In this document: positions 18,181 to 26,559 of the stretch, piece by piece
How the letters are laid out: each line of letters starts with the position of its first letter
Numbering within the stretch: the first letter of the stretch is position 1
DNA from: Chryseobacterium sp. Leaf201
GTDB taxonomy: Bacteria > Bacteroidota > Bacteroidia > Flavobacteriales > Weeksellaceae
NCBI RefSeq assembly: GCF_001421435.1
Contig: NZ_LMKA01000002.1
Span: forward strand, 1 to 64,000
DNA length: 64,000 bases
Reading direction: 5' to 3'
The notes under the pieces: generated by a model
Told to the model about the DNA's origin: nothing
The model's input: only the letters and a program-made list of their open reading frames with translations
Database searches by the model: none
Position numbers and translations under genes: made by a program

Positions 18181-18208
18181 AAGCGGAGATTTTTCTCCGC
18201 TTTTTTAT
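18181..18208 (+). terminator. Terminator of aspS
   Basis: A perfect 9-bp stem AAGCGGAGA/TCTCCGCTT (18181-18189 and 18194-18202) with a TTTT loop is followed by a T run, 5 bases after the aspS stop. Confidence 0.9.
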
Positions 18209-18217
18209 TTCATTCAA

Positions 18218-18445
18218 ATGACTAAACAACAATTCATTGAATTTATAGAAAATCTTCGTACAGATTTTATTCAAAATAAAGAAAAATGGGAGAACAAAAC
18301 CATTGAAGATTATCTTGAAGCAATATCTCGTTATACTGAAGATATAGATGGATATTATAAAAACACAAATCAGCATATGGGTTTAGAAAAAGTTGACTGG
18401 AAAATTTTCTCTGACATTCTGAAGGGAAGTTCTGTGTACGAATAA
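18218..18445 (+). CDS. Small DUF7660-like protein
   Basis: A 75-residue acidic soluble protein. The pattern WENKTIEDYLEAISRYTEDI, a DGYYKN turn, VDWKIFSDILKG and the C-terminal SSVYE resemble the DUF7660 family; I recall this family from memory and could not check it. The function is unknown. It starts 10 bases after the aspS terminator and is on the same strand, so it may be expressed by read-through. Confidence 0.65.
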   Translation: MTKQQFIEFIENLRTDFIQNKEKWENKTIEDYLEAISRYTEDIDGYYKNTNQHMGLEKVDWKIFSDILKGSSVYE

Positions 18446-18554
18446 AAATTTCAATTCTTACAATTAACATTCAGATTTTACATTAAATACCACACACGCC
18501 GCAAACACATTTACACGGCACAATCATTGTACGCCTTTATTGAAAATCAAGACA

Positions 18555-19340
18555 ATGAAAGCAATCTGGAACGGCGCCATTGGCTTTGGCTTAGTAAATA
18601 TTCCTGTTAAGATCTATTCTGCCACGGAAACTACCAAATTAGACCTGGATATGCTGGATAAATCCGACTATTCCAATATCAAGTTTAAAAGGGTAAATGA
18701 AAGTACGGGTAAAGAAGTGAAATGGGAAAACATTGTAAAGGGCTATCTTATGGATGATAAATACATCATTCTGGATGAAGATGATTATGAAGCGGCAAGC
18801 CCTGAGAAATCCAAGATCCTTTCTATTGACCAGTTTGTAAAAGAAGAGGAAGTTGATTCTGTCTATTTTGAAAACCCCTATTATTTAGAACCACAGAAAA
18901 ACGGTGAAAATGCTTACCGCCTTTTACTGAAAGCTCTGGCAAAAACAGAAATGGTGGGCATAGGGACTTTTGTCCTCCGTGAAAGTGAAGCTATTGGGAT
19001 GATCCGGCCTTATAATGATGATATTTTGGTCCTGAACCGGTTACGGTTTGCCCAGGAAATACGGGATTACAACGATCTTAAAATCCCGGCAAAAAAAGCA
19101 CCTAAACCGGCTGAGCTTAAAATGGCGGTCAACCTTATCGAACAGCTTTCGCAGGAGTTTGATCCTACGATGTATAAAGATTCTTACTCTAATGAACTGC
19201 TGAAAATCATTAAGCAGAAAGCAAAAGGAAAAACCGTAAAATCCAAAAAGATTGAACCTGTTGAAGACGGTAAAGTGGTTGATTTAATGGCTCAACTGAA
19301 AGCAAGTTTACAGAATTCCAAATCTAAAAATGCATCCTGA
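18555..19340 (+). CDS. ku: Non-homologous end-joining protein Ku
   Basis: A 261-residue homodimeric DNA-end-binding protein. The start MKAIWNGAIGFGLVNIPVKI is the family signature, and is preferred to the in-frame ATG at 18540. The Ku core runs to about residue 210 with KGYLMDDKYIILDEDD, YYLEPQKNGENAYRLL and MIRPYNDDILVLNRLRFAQE. The C-terminus is short and lysine-rich. It recruits LigD to double-strand breaks. Its TGA overlaps the ATG of the next gene by one base (TGATG), giving coupled translation with ligD. Confidence 0.96.
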   Translation: MKAIWNGAIGFGLVNIPVKIYSATETTKLDLDMLDKSDYSNIKFKRVNESTGKEVKWENIVKGYLMDDKYIILDEDDYEAASPEKSKILSIDQFVKEEEVDSVYFENPYYLEPQKNGENAYRLLLKALAKTEMVGIGTFVLRESEAIGMIRPYNDDILVLNRLRFAQEIRDYNDLKIPAKKAPKPAELKMAVNLIEQLSQEFDPTMYKDSYSNELLKIIKQKAKGKTVKSKKIEPVEDGKVVDLMAQLKASLQNSKSKNAS

Positions 19341-19942
19341 TGGCTCTACAAGATTATAACAGCAAACGGAAATTTGATGAAACCAGTGAACCTAAGGGTA
19401 CGGCTAAAAAAAGCAAAGATCAGTTGATTTTTGTTATTCAGAGACATGCCGCTTCAAGGCTTCACTATGATTTCAGGCTGGAAATGGACGGTGTTCTGAA
19501 AAGCTGGGCCGTTCCGAAAGGCCCGTCGTTAGATCCGAAAGACAAGCGCCTGGCCATGATGGTGGAAGACCACCCTTATGACTATAAAGATTTTGAAGGG
19601 AATATCCCTGAAGGAAATTACGGTGCCGGACAGGTAGAAGTCTGGGACAGCGGAACCTATGAGCCTCTGGATGAAACCAGCAGGCTTTCTGATGAAAAAG
19701 AAATGCTTAAAGAGCTAAAGGGAGGTTCATTAAAGTTTGTCCTGCATGGTAAAAAACTGAAAGGCGAATTTGCTTTGGTTAAAATGAAAAATTCCGAAGG
19801 CAATGCCTGGCTTCTCATCAAGCATAAAGATGAATATGCAGAAGAACATTACGATGCAGAAGAACATATTTCCTCCAAGTCTGAAGTTTCTAAATTCCTC
19901 GAGGAAAAAAAAAGCCTAAAAACGGGCAAAAAACACACATAA
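19340..19942 (+). CDS. ligD: LigD 3'-phosphoesterase domain (N-terminal part of a split ligD)
   Basis: A 200-residue reading frame holding the complete phosphoesterase domain of DNA ligase D, which trims 3' ends before joining. H36, H42, D44, R46 and H78 have the same spacing as the metal and catalytic residues known from the Pseudomonas enzyme. It is translationally coupled to ku by TGATG. In related bacteria PE, ligase and polymerase domains form one protein of about 850 residues. Here the frame leaves the LigD path at a run of nine A (19905-19913) and stops 29 bases later (TAA 19940-19942). One extra A, or a -1 slip, would continue into the ligase domain. Confidence 0.9.
   Translation: MALQDYNSKRKFDETSEPKGTAKKSKDQLIFVIQRHAASRLHYDFRLEMDGVLKSWAVPKGPSLDPKDKRLAMMVEDHPYDYKDFEGNIPEGNYGAGQVEVWDSGTYEPLDETSRLSDEKEMLKELKGGSLKFVLHGKKLKGEFALVKMKNSEGNAWLLIKHKDEYAEEHYDAEEHISSKSEVSKFLEEKKSLKTGKKHT
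19905..19913 (+). other. A9 run at the ligD frame junction
   Basis: Nine consecutive A occur where the reading frame must change by -1 for a full-length LigD. It could be a one-base deletion (A10 to A9), a sequencing error, or a site of transcriptional or ribosomal slippage (A AAA AAA context). After a -1 shift the frame stays open from 19891 to 21894. Confidence 0.8.
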
Positions 19943-20013
19943 CCCCTTATAAAAGATTCAAAGATCCCAGTGGTCTGAATGAAGAGAAAAAGCTTTCTTC
20001 TTTTATCCGTCCG

Positions 20014-21894
20014 ATGCTTGCTAAGCTTCATGATGAAGCATTTGACCATAAAGACTGGATCTTCGAAATCAAATGGGATGGTTACAGGGCCGTTGCCGAC
20101 CTCAGTAAAGATGAACCTTTGTTCTATTCACGCAACGGAATTTCTTTCCTGTCCAAATTTAAAAAAGTAGCTGACGATTTCAGCAAGCAGGAGCATAAGA
20201 TGATCCTTGACGGTGAAATTGTGGCTTACGATTCGAACGGCAGGCCTAATTTCCAGCTGTTGCAGCAGGTTATGGATAATCCTGACCTTGCTTTGGTTTA
20301 TCAGGTTTTTGACCTGCTCTGGCTGAACGGACATTCTACGGAAAACCTTCCGCTGATCCAGCGCAAAGAACTTTTAAAGGAGGCTTTAATTGAAACCGAT
20401 ATCATCCGCTATTCTGACCACGTCCATGAAAAAGGGATCAGTTTTTTTGAGGAAATGAACAAAATGAAGCTGGAAGGCATGATGGCCAAAAAAGCTGACA
20501 GCGTTTATACGGAAAACCACCGGACCACCGACTGGCTGAAAATTAAATTTTCCAATACCGATGAAACCATTATCTGCGGCTTTACAGAGCCCAGAGGTTC
20601 CAGAGAAGGCTTCGGCGCTTTGATCCTGGGTAAATATATTGACGGCGAACTCATCTACTGCGGCCATACCGGTACCGGATTCAGCCATGAATCGCTGCTG
20701 GAACTTCATGAAAGGCTTGATAAAATGGCTGTTAAAAACTCGCCTTTTGAGCATAAGCCTAAAACCAATTCGCCCGTTACCTGGGTGCGTCCGGAACTGG
20801 TGTGTGAAATTAAATATTCGGAAATTACCAACGACGGTATTTTCCGGCATCCTGTTTTCCTTACGATCCGTGAAGATAAAGAACCGGAGGAAGTCACAGG
20901 GACCATCCGATCCATCACTGAAAAACCTGAAGATATGAAACCTAAAACCACTGTTCCGAAAAAAAATAAAGCATCTGATGACGAAACAGAAATTACGCTG
21001 AACCGGCACAAAGTGAAACTCACCAATCAGGACAAAATTTATTTTCCGGAAGATGAGGTAACCAAAGGCGATATTGTGGAATATTACCAGTCTGTCGCAG
21101 AATACATTTTACCGTATCTTAAAAACCGTCCGCTATCCTTGAACCGGTTTCCTAACGGCATCGAAAAACAGGGATTTTACCAGAAAGATGCCAGTGAAAA
21201 TATCCCGGACTGGATTAAGACAACCGAAGTGTTCTCGGAATCTACTGATAAATATATCGATTATATTATCTGCAATGACAAAGCTACCCTTGCCTATCTT
21301 AACAATTTAGGCTGTATTGATATGAACCCGTGGAACAGTGCAATCCCTGACCTGGAACACCCGGATTATCTGGTGCTTGATTTAGATCCTTCAAAAAAGA
21401 ATACTTTCGATGATGTTATTGAAACGGCTTTGCAGGTGAATGAAGTTTTAAAATCGGTTCAGATAAAGGGATACTGCAAAACTTCAGGAAGCACCGGAAT
21501 CCATATTTACATTCCGATGGGCGGACATTATGACTATGACCAGGTAAAAGACTTTGCCTATATCCTGATGAAACAGGTCAACGAAAAACTTCCGGAAATC
21601 ACCACGCTTGAGAGAAGCCTTCAGAAAAGAAGCACGAATAAAATCTATCTGGATTATCTTCAGAACCGGCAGGGACAAACGCTAGCCAGCGTCTACAGCA
21701 TAAGGCCGAAAGAAGGCGCATCTGTTTCTATGCCGCTGGAATGGGATGAGGTAAAACCGGGATTAAAGCCAACTGATTTTACCATCCATAATGCTCTGGA
21801 AAGAATCAAAGAAAAAGGCGATCTGTTTAAACCGGTTTTAGGAAAAGGGATTGATATGATGAAGGCACTGGAATTGTTGCAGGATATGGAATAG
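20014..21894 (+). CDS. ligD: DNA ligase D, ligase and polymerase domains (C-terminal part of split ligD)
   Basis: A 626-residue frame from the first ATG; the open frame, and homologous-looking sequence, begins earlier at about 19891. The ligase domain has nucleotidyl-lysine K20 in EIKWDGYR, then MILDGEIVAYDS, MMAKKADSVY and DWLKIK, with an OB domain to about residue 270. The C-terminal primase-polymerase domain (about 330-626) has LVLDLDPS with metal ligands D456 and D458, and SGSTGIHIYIP (residues 491-501). The internal ATG starts inside the conserved beginning of the ligase domain and has no GTG/TTG/ATG upstream in frame, so independent initiation is doubtful. See the A9 run. Confidence 0.9.
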   Translation: MLAKLHDEAFDHKDWIFEIKWDGYRAVADLSKDEPLFYSRNGISFLSKFKKVADDFSKQEHKMILDGEIVAYDSNGRPNFQLLQQVMDNPDLALVYQVFDLLWLNGHSTENLPLIQRKELLKEALIETDIIRYSDHVHEKGISFFEEMNKMKLEGMMAKKADSVYTENHRTTDWLKIKFSNTDETIICGFTEPRGSREGFGALILGKYIDGELIYCGHTGTGFSHESLLELHERLDKMAVKNSPFEHKPKTNSPVTWVRPELVCEIKYSEITNDGIFRHPVFLTIREDKEPEEVTGTIRSITEKPEDMKPKTTVPKKNKASDDETEITLNRHKVKLTNQDKIYFPEDEVTKGDIVEYYQSVAEYILPYLKNRPLSLNRFPNGIEKQGFYQKDASENIPDWIKTTEVFSESTDKYIDYIICNDKATLAYLNNLGCIDMNPWNSAIPDLEHPDYLVLDLDPSKKNTFDDVIETALQVNEVLKSVQIKGYCKTSGSTGIHIYIPMGGHYDYDQVKDFAYILMKQVNEKLPEITTLERSLQKRSTNKIYLDYLQNRQGQTLASVYSIRPKEGASVSMPLEWDEVKPGLKPTDFTIHNALERIKEKGDLFKPVLGKGIDMMKALELLQDME

Positions 21895-21896
21895 TG

Positions 21897-22628
21897 TCAA
21901 GGAAGTTTCGCTACCAGACTCTCCGGCAATACTTTTAAAATCAGATAGATTATTTTCCATTTAAAATTCGGCACAATCGTGAAAGAATTTCCTGCATCAA
22001 CAATATGTTTTGCCACATAATCAGGTTCCATAATCAGGGATTCGTTTAGTTGGAGCCCTTCATTGATTTTTGTACGGATATAACCGATCACCAGAGCATT
22101 GACTTTAATATTCCGTGAAGCCAGCTCCTGCCTCAATCCGGCCAGGTATTGCGTAAAAGCCGCTTTTGTGCTTCCGTATACGAAATTGCTTTTTCTGCCT
22201 CTTACGCCCGAAAGTGAAGACAGCCCGATGATTCTTTCTAACTTTTTATTGTTTTCATCAATGGCAATGATATTGAGGATGGAAACAGCTCCCATATAAT
22301 TGACCATCATCATCTGCCGGGTTCCTTTGAAATCCCGCAGTGCTTTTTCATTATCCACAAGAAAACCTGCTGCATACACAACAATATCAGGTTTGACGGT
22401 AAGCTCATCATAAAATTTCTGATGTGAATCAAAATCAACTGCGTCGAAATATAAAACCGTTACTTTTGATTCCAAATTATTTATCTGCACAAATTCATCC
22501 AGTGATTTTGTATCTCTGGACGCAGCGATTACGGCAAATCCTTTTGCTGTATACTGTTTAATGCACTGCTTGGCCACATCTGAATTGGCACCGAGAATAA
22601 GGACGGTTTTTTGGAGATCAGGATTCAT
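21897..22628 (-). CDS. SDR-family NAD(P)-dependent oxidoreductase
   Basis: A 243-residue short-chain dehydrogenase. The Rossmann motif GANSDVA is at 13-19, NAG is replaced by YAAGFL near 85-90, and the catalytic set is S138/S140 (SSLSG), Y151 and K155 (YGSTK). The overall look recalls the DprE2-like decaprenyl-phospho-ribose 2-reductases, with a hydrophobic C-terminal tail (IIYLILKVLPESLVAKLP) that may touch the membrane; that substrate assignment is a guess. It is convergent with ligD, 2 bases apart. A full -7 box ends only 4 bases before the ATG, suggesting a leaderless transcript. Confidence 0.88.
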   Translation of the reverse strand: MNPDLQKTVLILGANSDVAKQCIKQYTAKGFAVIAASRDTKSLDEFVQINNLESKVTVLYFDAVDFDSHQKFYDELTVKPDIVVYAAGFLVDNEKALRDFKGTRQMMMVNYMGAVSILNIIAIDENNKKLERIIGLSSLSGVRGRKSNFVYGSTKAAFTQYLAGLRQELASRNIKVNALVIGYIRTKINEGLQLNESLIMEPDYVAKHIVDAGNSFTIVPNFKWKIIYLILKVLPESLVAKLP

Positions 22629-22632
22629 CCGG

Positions 22633-22640
22633 CAAAGATA
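22633..22640 (-). promoter_or_regulatory. -7 element of the SDR gene, leaderless arrangement
   Basis: On the minus strand TATCTTTG matches TAnnTTTG and only four bases separate it from the ATG at 22628. Transcription would start at or next to the start codon. Confidence 0.55.
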
Positions 22641-22821
22641 ATTTAAACCTTAAAATTTCAGGAATAATTGTGAATGAATATGACGTTATTATGCTTTGAC
22701 GGAATTAATTACTTTATTGAAGACTTCTAATCTATATTTCAAGCATATTTAAGCAAGAACTAATTCTTACATTCTCAAACTTGCTATCGCTTATTCTAAT
22801 AAATGAAGGTAAACTGATCAT

Positions 22822-22864
22822 AAAAAAGTTTCGGCGGGGTGAGCTTTGCTCACCCCGCCGAAAC
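22822..22864 (-). terminator. GC-rich terminator of the nusB-DUF1573-yajC operon
   Basis: A perfect 17-bp stem (arms 22828-22844 and 22848-22864, core CGGCGGGGTGAGC) with a 3-base loop is followed on the minus strand by TTTTTT. It lies 21 bases after the yajC stop. The GC content is far above the neighbourhood. The rest of 22641-22885 is AT-rich with no gene. Confidence 0.8.
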
Positions 22865-22885
22865 GAATATTTTAAACCTGGAAAA

Positions 22886-23257
22886 TTAGTTTTTCTCAGC
22901 TTCAATCTCTTTTTTGTCTGCAGGTTTCTCTGCATTTTTTGCTTTATCTCCGAAACGCGTTTCTGTAAACTCTCTTGATACAGCGGCTTTTTCAAATTTA
23001 AGCTTTCCGGATAAGGTTTCAATAACAAAACCGTCATCCTGAACCTGGGCAATTCTCCCGTGAAGGCCGGATGTAAGCACAACCCTCGTCCCTACTTTTA
23101 AGGTTTCCTGGAAGTTCTTTTCCTGCTTCTGCTTTCTCATCTGAGGTCTGATCATCAGGAAATAAAATCCTACGAACATCACCCCCATCATGATCAGCAT
23201 CATGGATGAATTTCCTCCCTGCGCAGGAACCTGTAAAAAAACGGATAATATATTCAT
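22886..23257 (-). CDS. yajC: Preprotein translocase subunit YajC
   Basis: A 123-residue accessory subunit of SecDF-YajC. A periplasmic N-terminus precedes one transmembrane helix (SSMMLIMMGVMFVGFYFLMI, residues about 17-36), then the signature RPQMRKQKQEKNFQETL and the small cytoplasmic domain VGTRVVLTSGLHGRIAQVQDDGFVIE. A charged, low-complexity tail (KNAEKPADKKEIEAEKN) follows. It is the last gene of a nusB-DUF1573-yajC operon, 4 bases after the DUF1573 gene. Confidence 0.95.
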   Translation of the reverse strand: MNILSVFLQVPAQGGNSSMMLIMMGVMFVGFYFLMIRPQMRKQKQEKNFQETLKVGTRVVLTSGLHGRIAQVQDDGFVIETLSGKLKFEKAAVSREFTETRFGDKAKNAEKPADKKEIEAEKN

Positions 23258-23261
23258 GTTC

Positions 23262-23783
23262 TTAAGGTTGGATATTCGCAGTGAATGTTAACTTGATCGG
23301 CGCTTTTTCTACGTTGGCAAATACATCGGCAGATTTATTAACGTTTCCGTCAAAGTTCGATGAATCGAAATGCAGTGTAACTTTTCCTTTTTTACCGGGC
23401 ATGATCGGCTCTTTCGTAAAGTCAGGCACTGTACATCCGCAAGCCGGTTTTACTTCTGAAATTACCAAAGGATTGGTTCCTGTATTGGTCACTTCATATA
23501 CATGCTCTACTTTATTTCCTTTTTTAATGTTTCCGAAATCAAAGTTGCTTTCAGAAAGGGCAATTGTTGTGAAAGGCTGGTTAGAAGCCGGCGCAGCAGT
23601 AGCAGCATCAGCTGAAACCGGAGTTACGGCAGAAGAATCACCGGAAACTGCAGCAGGTGCATTCATAGATGTAGAATCTGCAGCAGTCGTTTCCGTACCT
23701 GTTGTTTCTTTGTTTTCTTTTTTGCATGAAACTAAACCAAGGCCTATAACAGACAAGGCAATAATTGATAACGTCTTTTTCAT
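23262..23783 (-). CDS. DUF1573 domain lipoprotein
   Basis: A 173-residue lipoprotein: the signal peptide ends in LGLVSC with Cys20 as the lipid-attachment site. An Ala/Thr/Ser/Val-rich linker follows (about residues 25-70), then a DUF1573 Ig-like domain (about 72-173) with FDFGNIKKGNKVEHVYEVTN and VKPACGCTVPDFTKEPI, whose CGC motif is typical of the family. The function is unknown; these domains resemble the ASH/MSP Ig fold. It lies between nusB (9 bases) and yajC (4 bases), a conserved order in Flavobacteriia as I recall it. Confidence 0.9.
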   Translation of the reverse strand: MKKTLSIIALSVIGLGLVSCKKENKETTGTETTAADSTSMNAPAAVSGDSSAVTPVSADAATAAPASNQPFTTIALSESNFDFGNIKKGNKVEHVYEVTNTGTNPLVISEVKPACGCTVPDFTKEPIMPGKKGKVTLHFDSSNFDGNVNKSADVFANVEKAPIKLTFTANIQP

Positions 23784-23792
23784 ATAATTGAT

Positions 23793-24698
23793 TTATATTC
23801 TATTTTGATCTTTACAATATTTATCTAAAATCCCGTTAACGAAGATATTTGAACGGTCGGTTGCAAATACTTTGGCAATTTCGATATATTCATTGATAAT
23901 AACTCTTGAAGGCGTAAAAGGAAAATTATCCAGTTCCGTAATTGCTGTTGACAGAATGACTTTATCCATCAGGGAAACTCTCTCCAGATCCCAGTTTTCA
24001 AGTCTTTCCTTCAGTTTTTTCTCGTTATTCTCCCAGCTGTCCAGTGTATTCCTCAATAACTTCAGGGCAAAGGTTTTATCCTCATCATCCTTAATCATTT
24101 TAATTAAGGTCCTGCTTTCTTCATTTTCCTTCAGGAAACCGATTGTCTTCTGAACCATTGAATTGGCAATGTGGATATCATCATACCAGGAAATTTCCTT
24201 ATCCCCGAGATAATCATGGAAATCATCATTTTCCGCAATATATCTTAAAAACAGTTTTCCGATGAATTTCTGGTCTTCTTCAAAAGAATATCCCTCTTCT
24301 TTCATAAAATCCTGATACCTTTTTCCTCCCGTCATTCGCTGAAAGGTCTTTACAAGAAGATCATCATGAAGATCCCATTTCAGCTCCTTATGCTGACCTG
24401 TAAAAAATAACCGCTCGGGATTTTCTTCCAGCTTTTTTAAAACCTGATTGTTGATGAATTTTTGGTTAGGATTGGTATTTGCATCAGACTTGATGTATTT
24501 GTTTTTACCGATTTCAATCTGATGTTCCGCCAATTCTTTAAGCGCAACCAAAAAGTTAAGTTCATAGATATAAAGATGGTAGATTTTCTCTATTCCATAG
24601 AACATATTCTTCTCCAATACATCAAACTTTATGGGGTTTTGATAATATGAGTACACAGCCTGTACTGCTTTTTCACGGATTTGTCGTCTTCCTAACAT
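23793..24698 (-). CDS. nusB: Transcription antitermination factor NusB (long form)
   Basis: A 301-residue protein, about twice the usual NusB length. The N-terminus MLGRRQIREKAVQAVYSYYQ is NusB-like. The canonical end of the fold is at the C-terminus: LMDKVILSTAITELDNFPFT, then SRVIINEYIEIAKVFATDRS and FVNGILDK. A helical stretch of about 150 residues is inserted between. This long form is usual in Flavobacteriia. NusB with NusE/S10 promotes antitermination on rRNA operons. It heads the operon with DUF1573 and yajC and has a TATCTTTG box upstream. Confidence 0.93.
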   Translation of the reverse strand: MLGRRQIREKAVQAVYSYYQNPIKFDVLEKNMFYGIEKIYHLYIYELNFLVALKELAEHQIEIGKNKYIKSDANTNPNQKFINNQVLKKLEENPERLFFTGQHKELKWDLHDDLLVKTFQRMTGGKRYQDFMKEEGYSFEEDQKFIGKLFLRYIAENDDFHDYLGDKEISWYDDIHIANSMVQKTIGFLKENEESRTLIKMIKDDEDKTFALKLLRNTLDSWENNEKKLKERLENWDLERVSLMDKVILSTAITELDNFPFTPSRVIINEYIEIAKVFATDRSNIFVNGILDKYCKDQNRI

Positions 24699-24719
24699 TC
24701 AAAGAGCTTTTTATGGGCG

Positions 24720-24727
24720 CAAAGATA
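24720..24727 (-). promoter_or_regulatory. -7 promoter element of the nusB operon
   Basis: Minus-strand TATCTTTG is a full TAnnTTTG match 21 bases before the nusB ATG. No -33 element is obvious. It lies back to back with the ABC-transporter promoter. Confidence 0.55.
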
Positions 24728-24772
24728 CAAAATTTTAAATTGATGAAATTCTCAGGCTGAGTACATTTTTCG

Positions 24773-24780
24773 TAATTTTG
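24773..24780 (+). promoter_or_regulatory. -7 element of the ABC exporter gene, very short leader
   Basis: TAATTTTG matches TAnnTTTG and ends 9 bases before the ATG at 24790, leaving a leader of only a few bases. Confidence 0.5.
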
Positions 24781-24789
24781 TAAAACTTT

Positions 24790-26460
24790 ATGAAAGCGCT
24801 AAAAACTCTGAACCCCTATTTCTGGAAGCACAAAATATTATTATTTTGGGGGGTATTATTTATCATTGCCAGCAACTTTTTCAACATATATAAAATCCAG
24901 TTCGTAGGAAAATCGGTGGATGTATTAAAAGATTCTGCCGAAAATGGAAGCCTCGGATTTAATCAGCAGGTTCTGATCTACGTAGCAATAATCGTCGGCT
25001 GTTCTTTACTGACCGGGTTTTTCACCTTCATGATGCGGCAGACCATCATTGTAGCATCCCGACGGATTGAGTATGAATTGAAAAATAAAATCTACCGGCA
25101 CTATCAGGATCTTTCTTTAACGGACTATAAGCAGACAACCATCGGGGATTTAATGAACCGTTTAAGTGAGGATGTTGTTGCGGTACGGATGTATTTGGGC
25201 CCTGGTGTGATGTATGTAGCCAACCTGATTGTCCTTGTTGTTATTACAGCCATCTACATGCTGAAGACCGATGTTTCAATGACGCTCTGGACATTGCTTC
25301 CACTTCCTATTTTATCGTACGCTATTTATAAAGTAAGTTCTGTAATCAACAGGAAGTCGAAAATTATGCAGAAAAGCCAGTCTGCCATCTCAACATTCGT
25401 CCAGGACAGCTTTTCAGGGATCAGGGTGGTTAAATTTTTTGCCCGTGAAAAATATATTGAGAAAAATTATGGCGTAAAAGTGACCGATTATCAGGATAAG
25501 GCTTTGGATCTGGCAAAAACCGAAGCGTATTTCTTTACCATTATCTTATTTGTTATCGGATTGCTGAATGTTGCCATCATATGGATCGGCGGCCAGAAAT
25601 ATATTGCCGGAGAACTGAGCATCGGTAAGATTGCAGATTTCTTTATGTATATCAATACCTTGATTTTCCCTTTCTCAATGGTCGGCTGGGTAACTTCTGT
25701 CAACCAGAGAGCGGAGGCATCCATGCAGCGAATCAACGAATTCATGGATAAGAAATCTGACATCGTCAATACAAATTTTGAAAATTACCCGATCAAAGGC
25801 AATATTGAATTCAGAAATGTTTCTTATGTCTATCCCAATACAGGAATTAAAGCCCTGGATAATATCAGCTTCACGGTAAAGGCGGGAGAATCTTTAGCCA
25901 TTATGGGAAAAACCGGAAGCGGAAAATCTACCATTGCCCTGCTGCTGTGCAGGCTGCTTGACCCTACCGAAGGTGAAATCCTGATTGACGGCAGGAATCT
26001 GAAAGACCATAATCTTGAAAACTACAGAAACTTTATCGGGTATATCCCACAGGAAAGTTATCTCTTCTCAGACTCTATTGAAAACAACATCGGTTTTGCA
26101 GTTGACCATCCTACCCATGAAAAGGTAGTGGAGTATGCCAGAATTGCTGATGTCGACAAGAATATTGTGGGATTCAAAGAACAGTATAAAACCATGGTGG
26201 GTGAACGCGGGGTAATGCTTTCCGGGGGCCAGAAACAAAGGATCTGTATTGCCAGAGCCCTGATCAAAGACCCCAATATTATCATTTTTGATGATTCGCT
26301 GTCTGCTCTGGATACTGAAACGGAACAGAATATCCTTGAAAACATTGAAAGGAAAATCATCAACGCCACTTCCATAATCATTACACACAGAGAGTCAAGT
26401 GCCCAGAAGGCTGATAAAATTATAAACCTTACTGAAATTAACAATTCCTTAACCGCTTAG
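24790..26460 (+). CDS. ABC exporter half-transporter (MsbA-like permease-ATPase)
   Basis: A 556-residue fusion of a six-helix membrane domain (about 15-310) and an ATPase. Walker A GKTGSGKST is at 373-381, the signature LSGGQ at 477-481, followed by Walker B IIIFDDSLSALD and the H-loop ITHRES. It forms a homodimer or heterodimer in the inner membrane and exports lipids, drugs or peptides; the substrate is not readable. It is divergent from nusB and single. Calling it MsbA itself would be over-interpretation. Confidence 0.93.
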   Translation: MKALKTLNPYFWKHKILLFWGVLFIIASNFFNIYKIQFVGKSVDVLKDSAENGSLGFNQQVLIYVAIIVGCSLLTGFFTFMMRQTIIVASRRIEYELKNKIYRHYQDLSLTDYKQTTIGDLMNRLSEDVVAVRMYLGPGVMYVANLIVLVVITAIYMLKTDVSMTLWTLLPLPILSYAIYKVSSVINRKSKIMQKSQSAISTFVQDSFSGIRVVKFFAREKYIEKNYGVKVTDYQDKALDLAKTEAYFFTIILFVIGLLNVAIIWIGGQKYIAGELSIGKIADFFMYINTLIFPFSMVGWVTSVNQRAEASMQRINEFMDKKSDIVNTNFENYPIKGNIEFRNVSYVYPNTGIKALDNISFTVKAGESLAIMGKTGSGKSTIALLLCRLLDPTEGEILIDGRNLKDHNLENYRNFIGYIPQESYLFSDSIENNIGFAVDHPTHEKVVEYARIADVDKNIVGFKEQYKTMVGERGVMLSGGQKQRICIARALIKDPNIIIFDDSLSALDTETEQNILENIERKIINATSIIITHRESSAQKADKIINLTEINNSLTA

Positions 26461-26500
26461 CAGTTTCATTCACAAATGTTAAATAAATCATAAAAATAAT

Positions 26501-26530
26501 TTTGTGATTAAAAGAAAACTTTTATATTTG
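26501..26530 (+). promoter_or_regulatory. Promoter of the DUF3276 gene
   Basis: TTTG at 26501-26504 and TATATTTG at 26523-26530, 18 bases apart, match both Bacteroidota promoter elements. The ATG follows at 26560. Confidence 0.7.
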
Positions 26531-26559
26531 TTCTTAACAAGATTAAAAAATATCTAACA

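Noticed and set aside
20386..21009. 207-residue minus-strand open frame within ligD
   Set aside because: It lies wholly inside the conserved ligase domain on the other strand and shows no family-like motif; its Phe/Arg-rich composition is typical of antisense shadows.
23281..23787. 168-residue plus-strand open frame opposite the DUF1573 gene
   Set aside because: It is the mirror of the lipoprotein gene, whose lipobox and CGC motif are clear on the minus strand.
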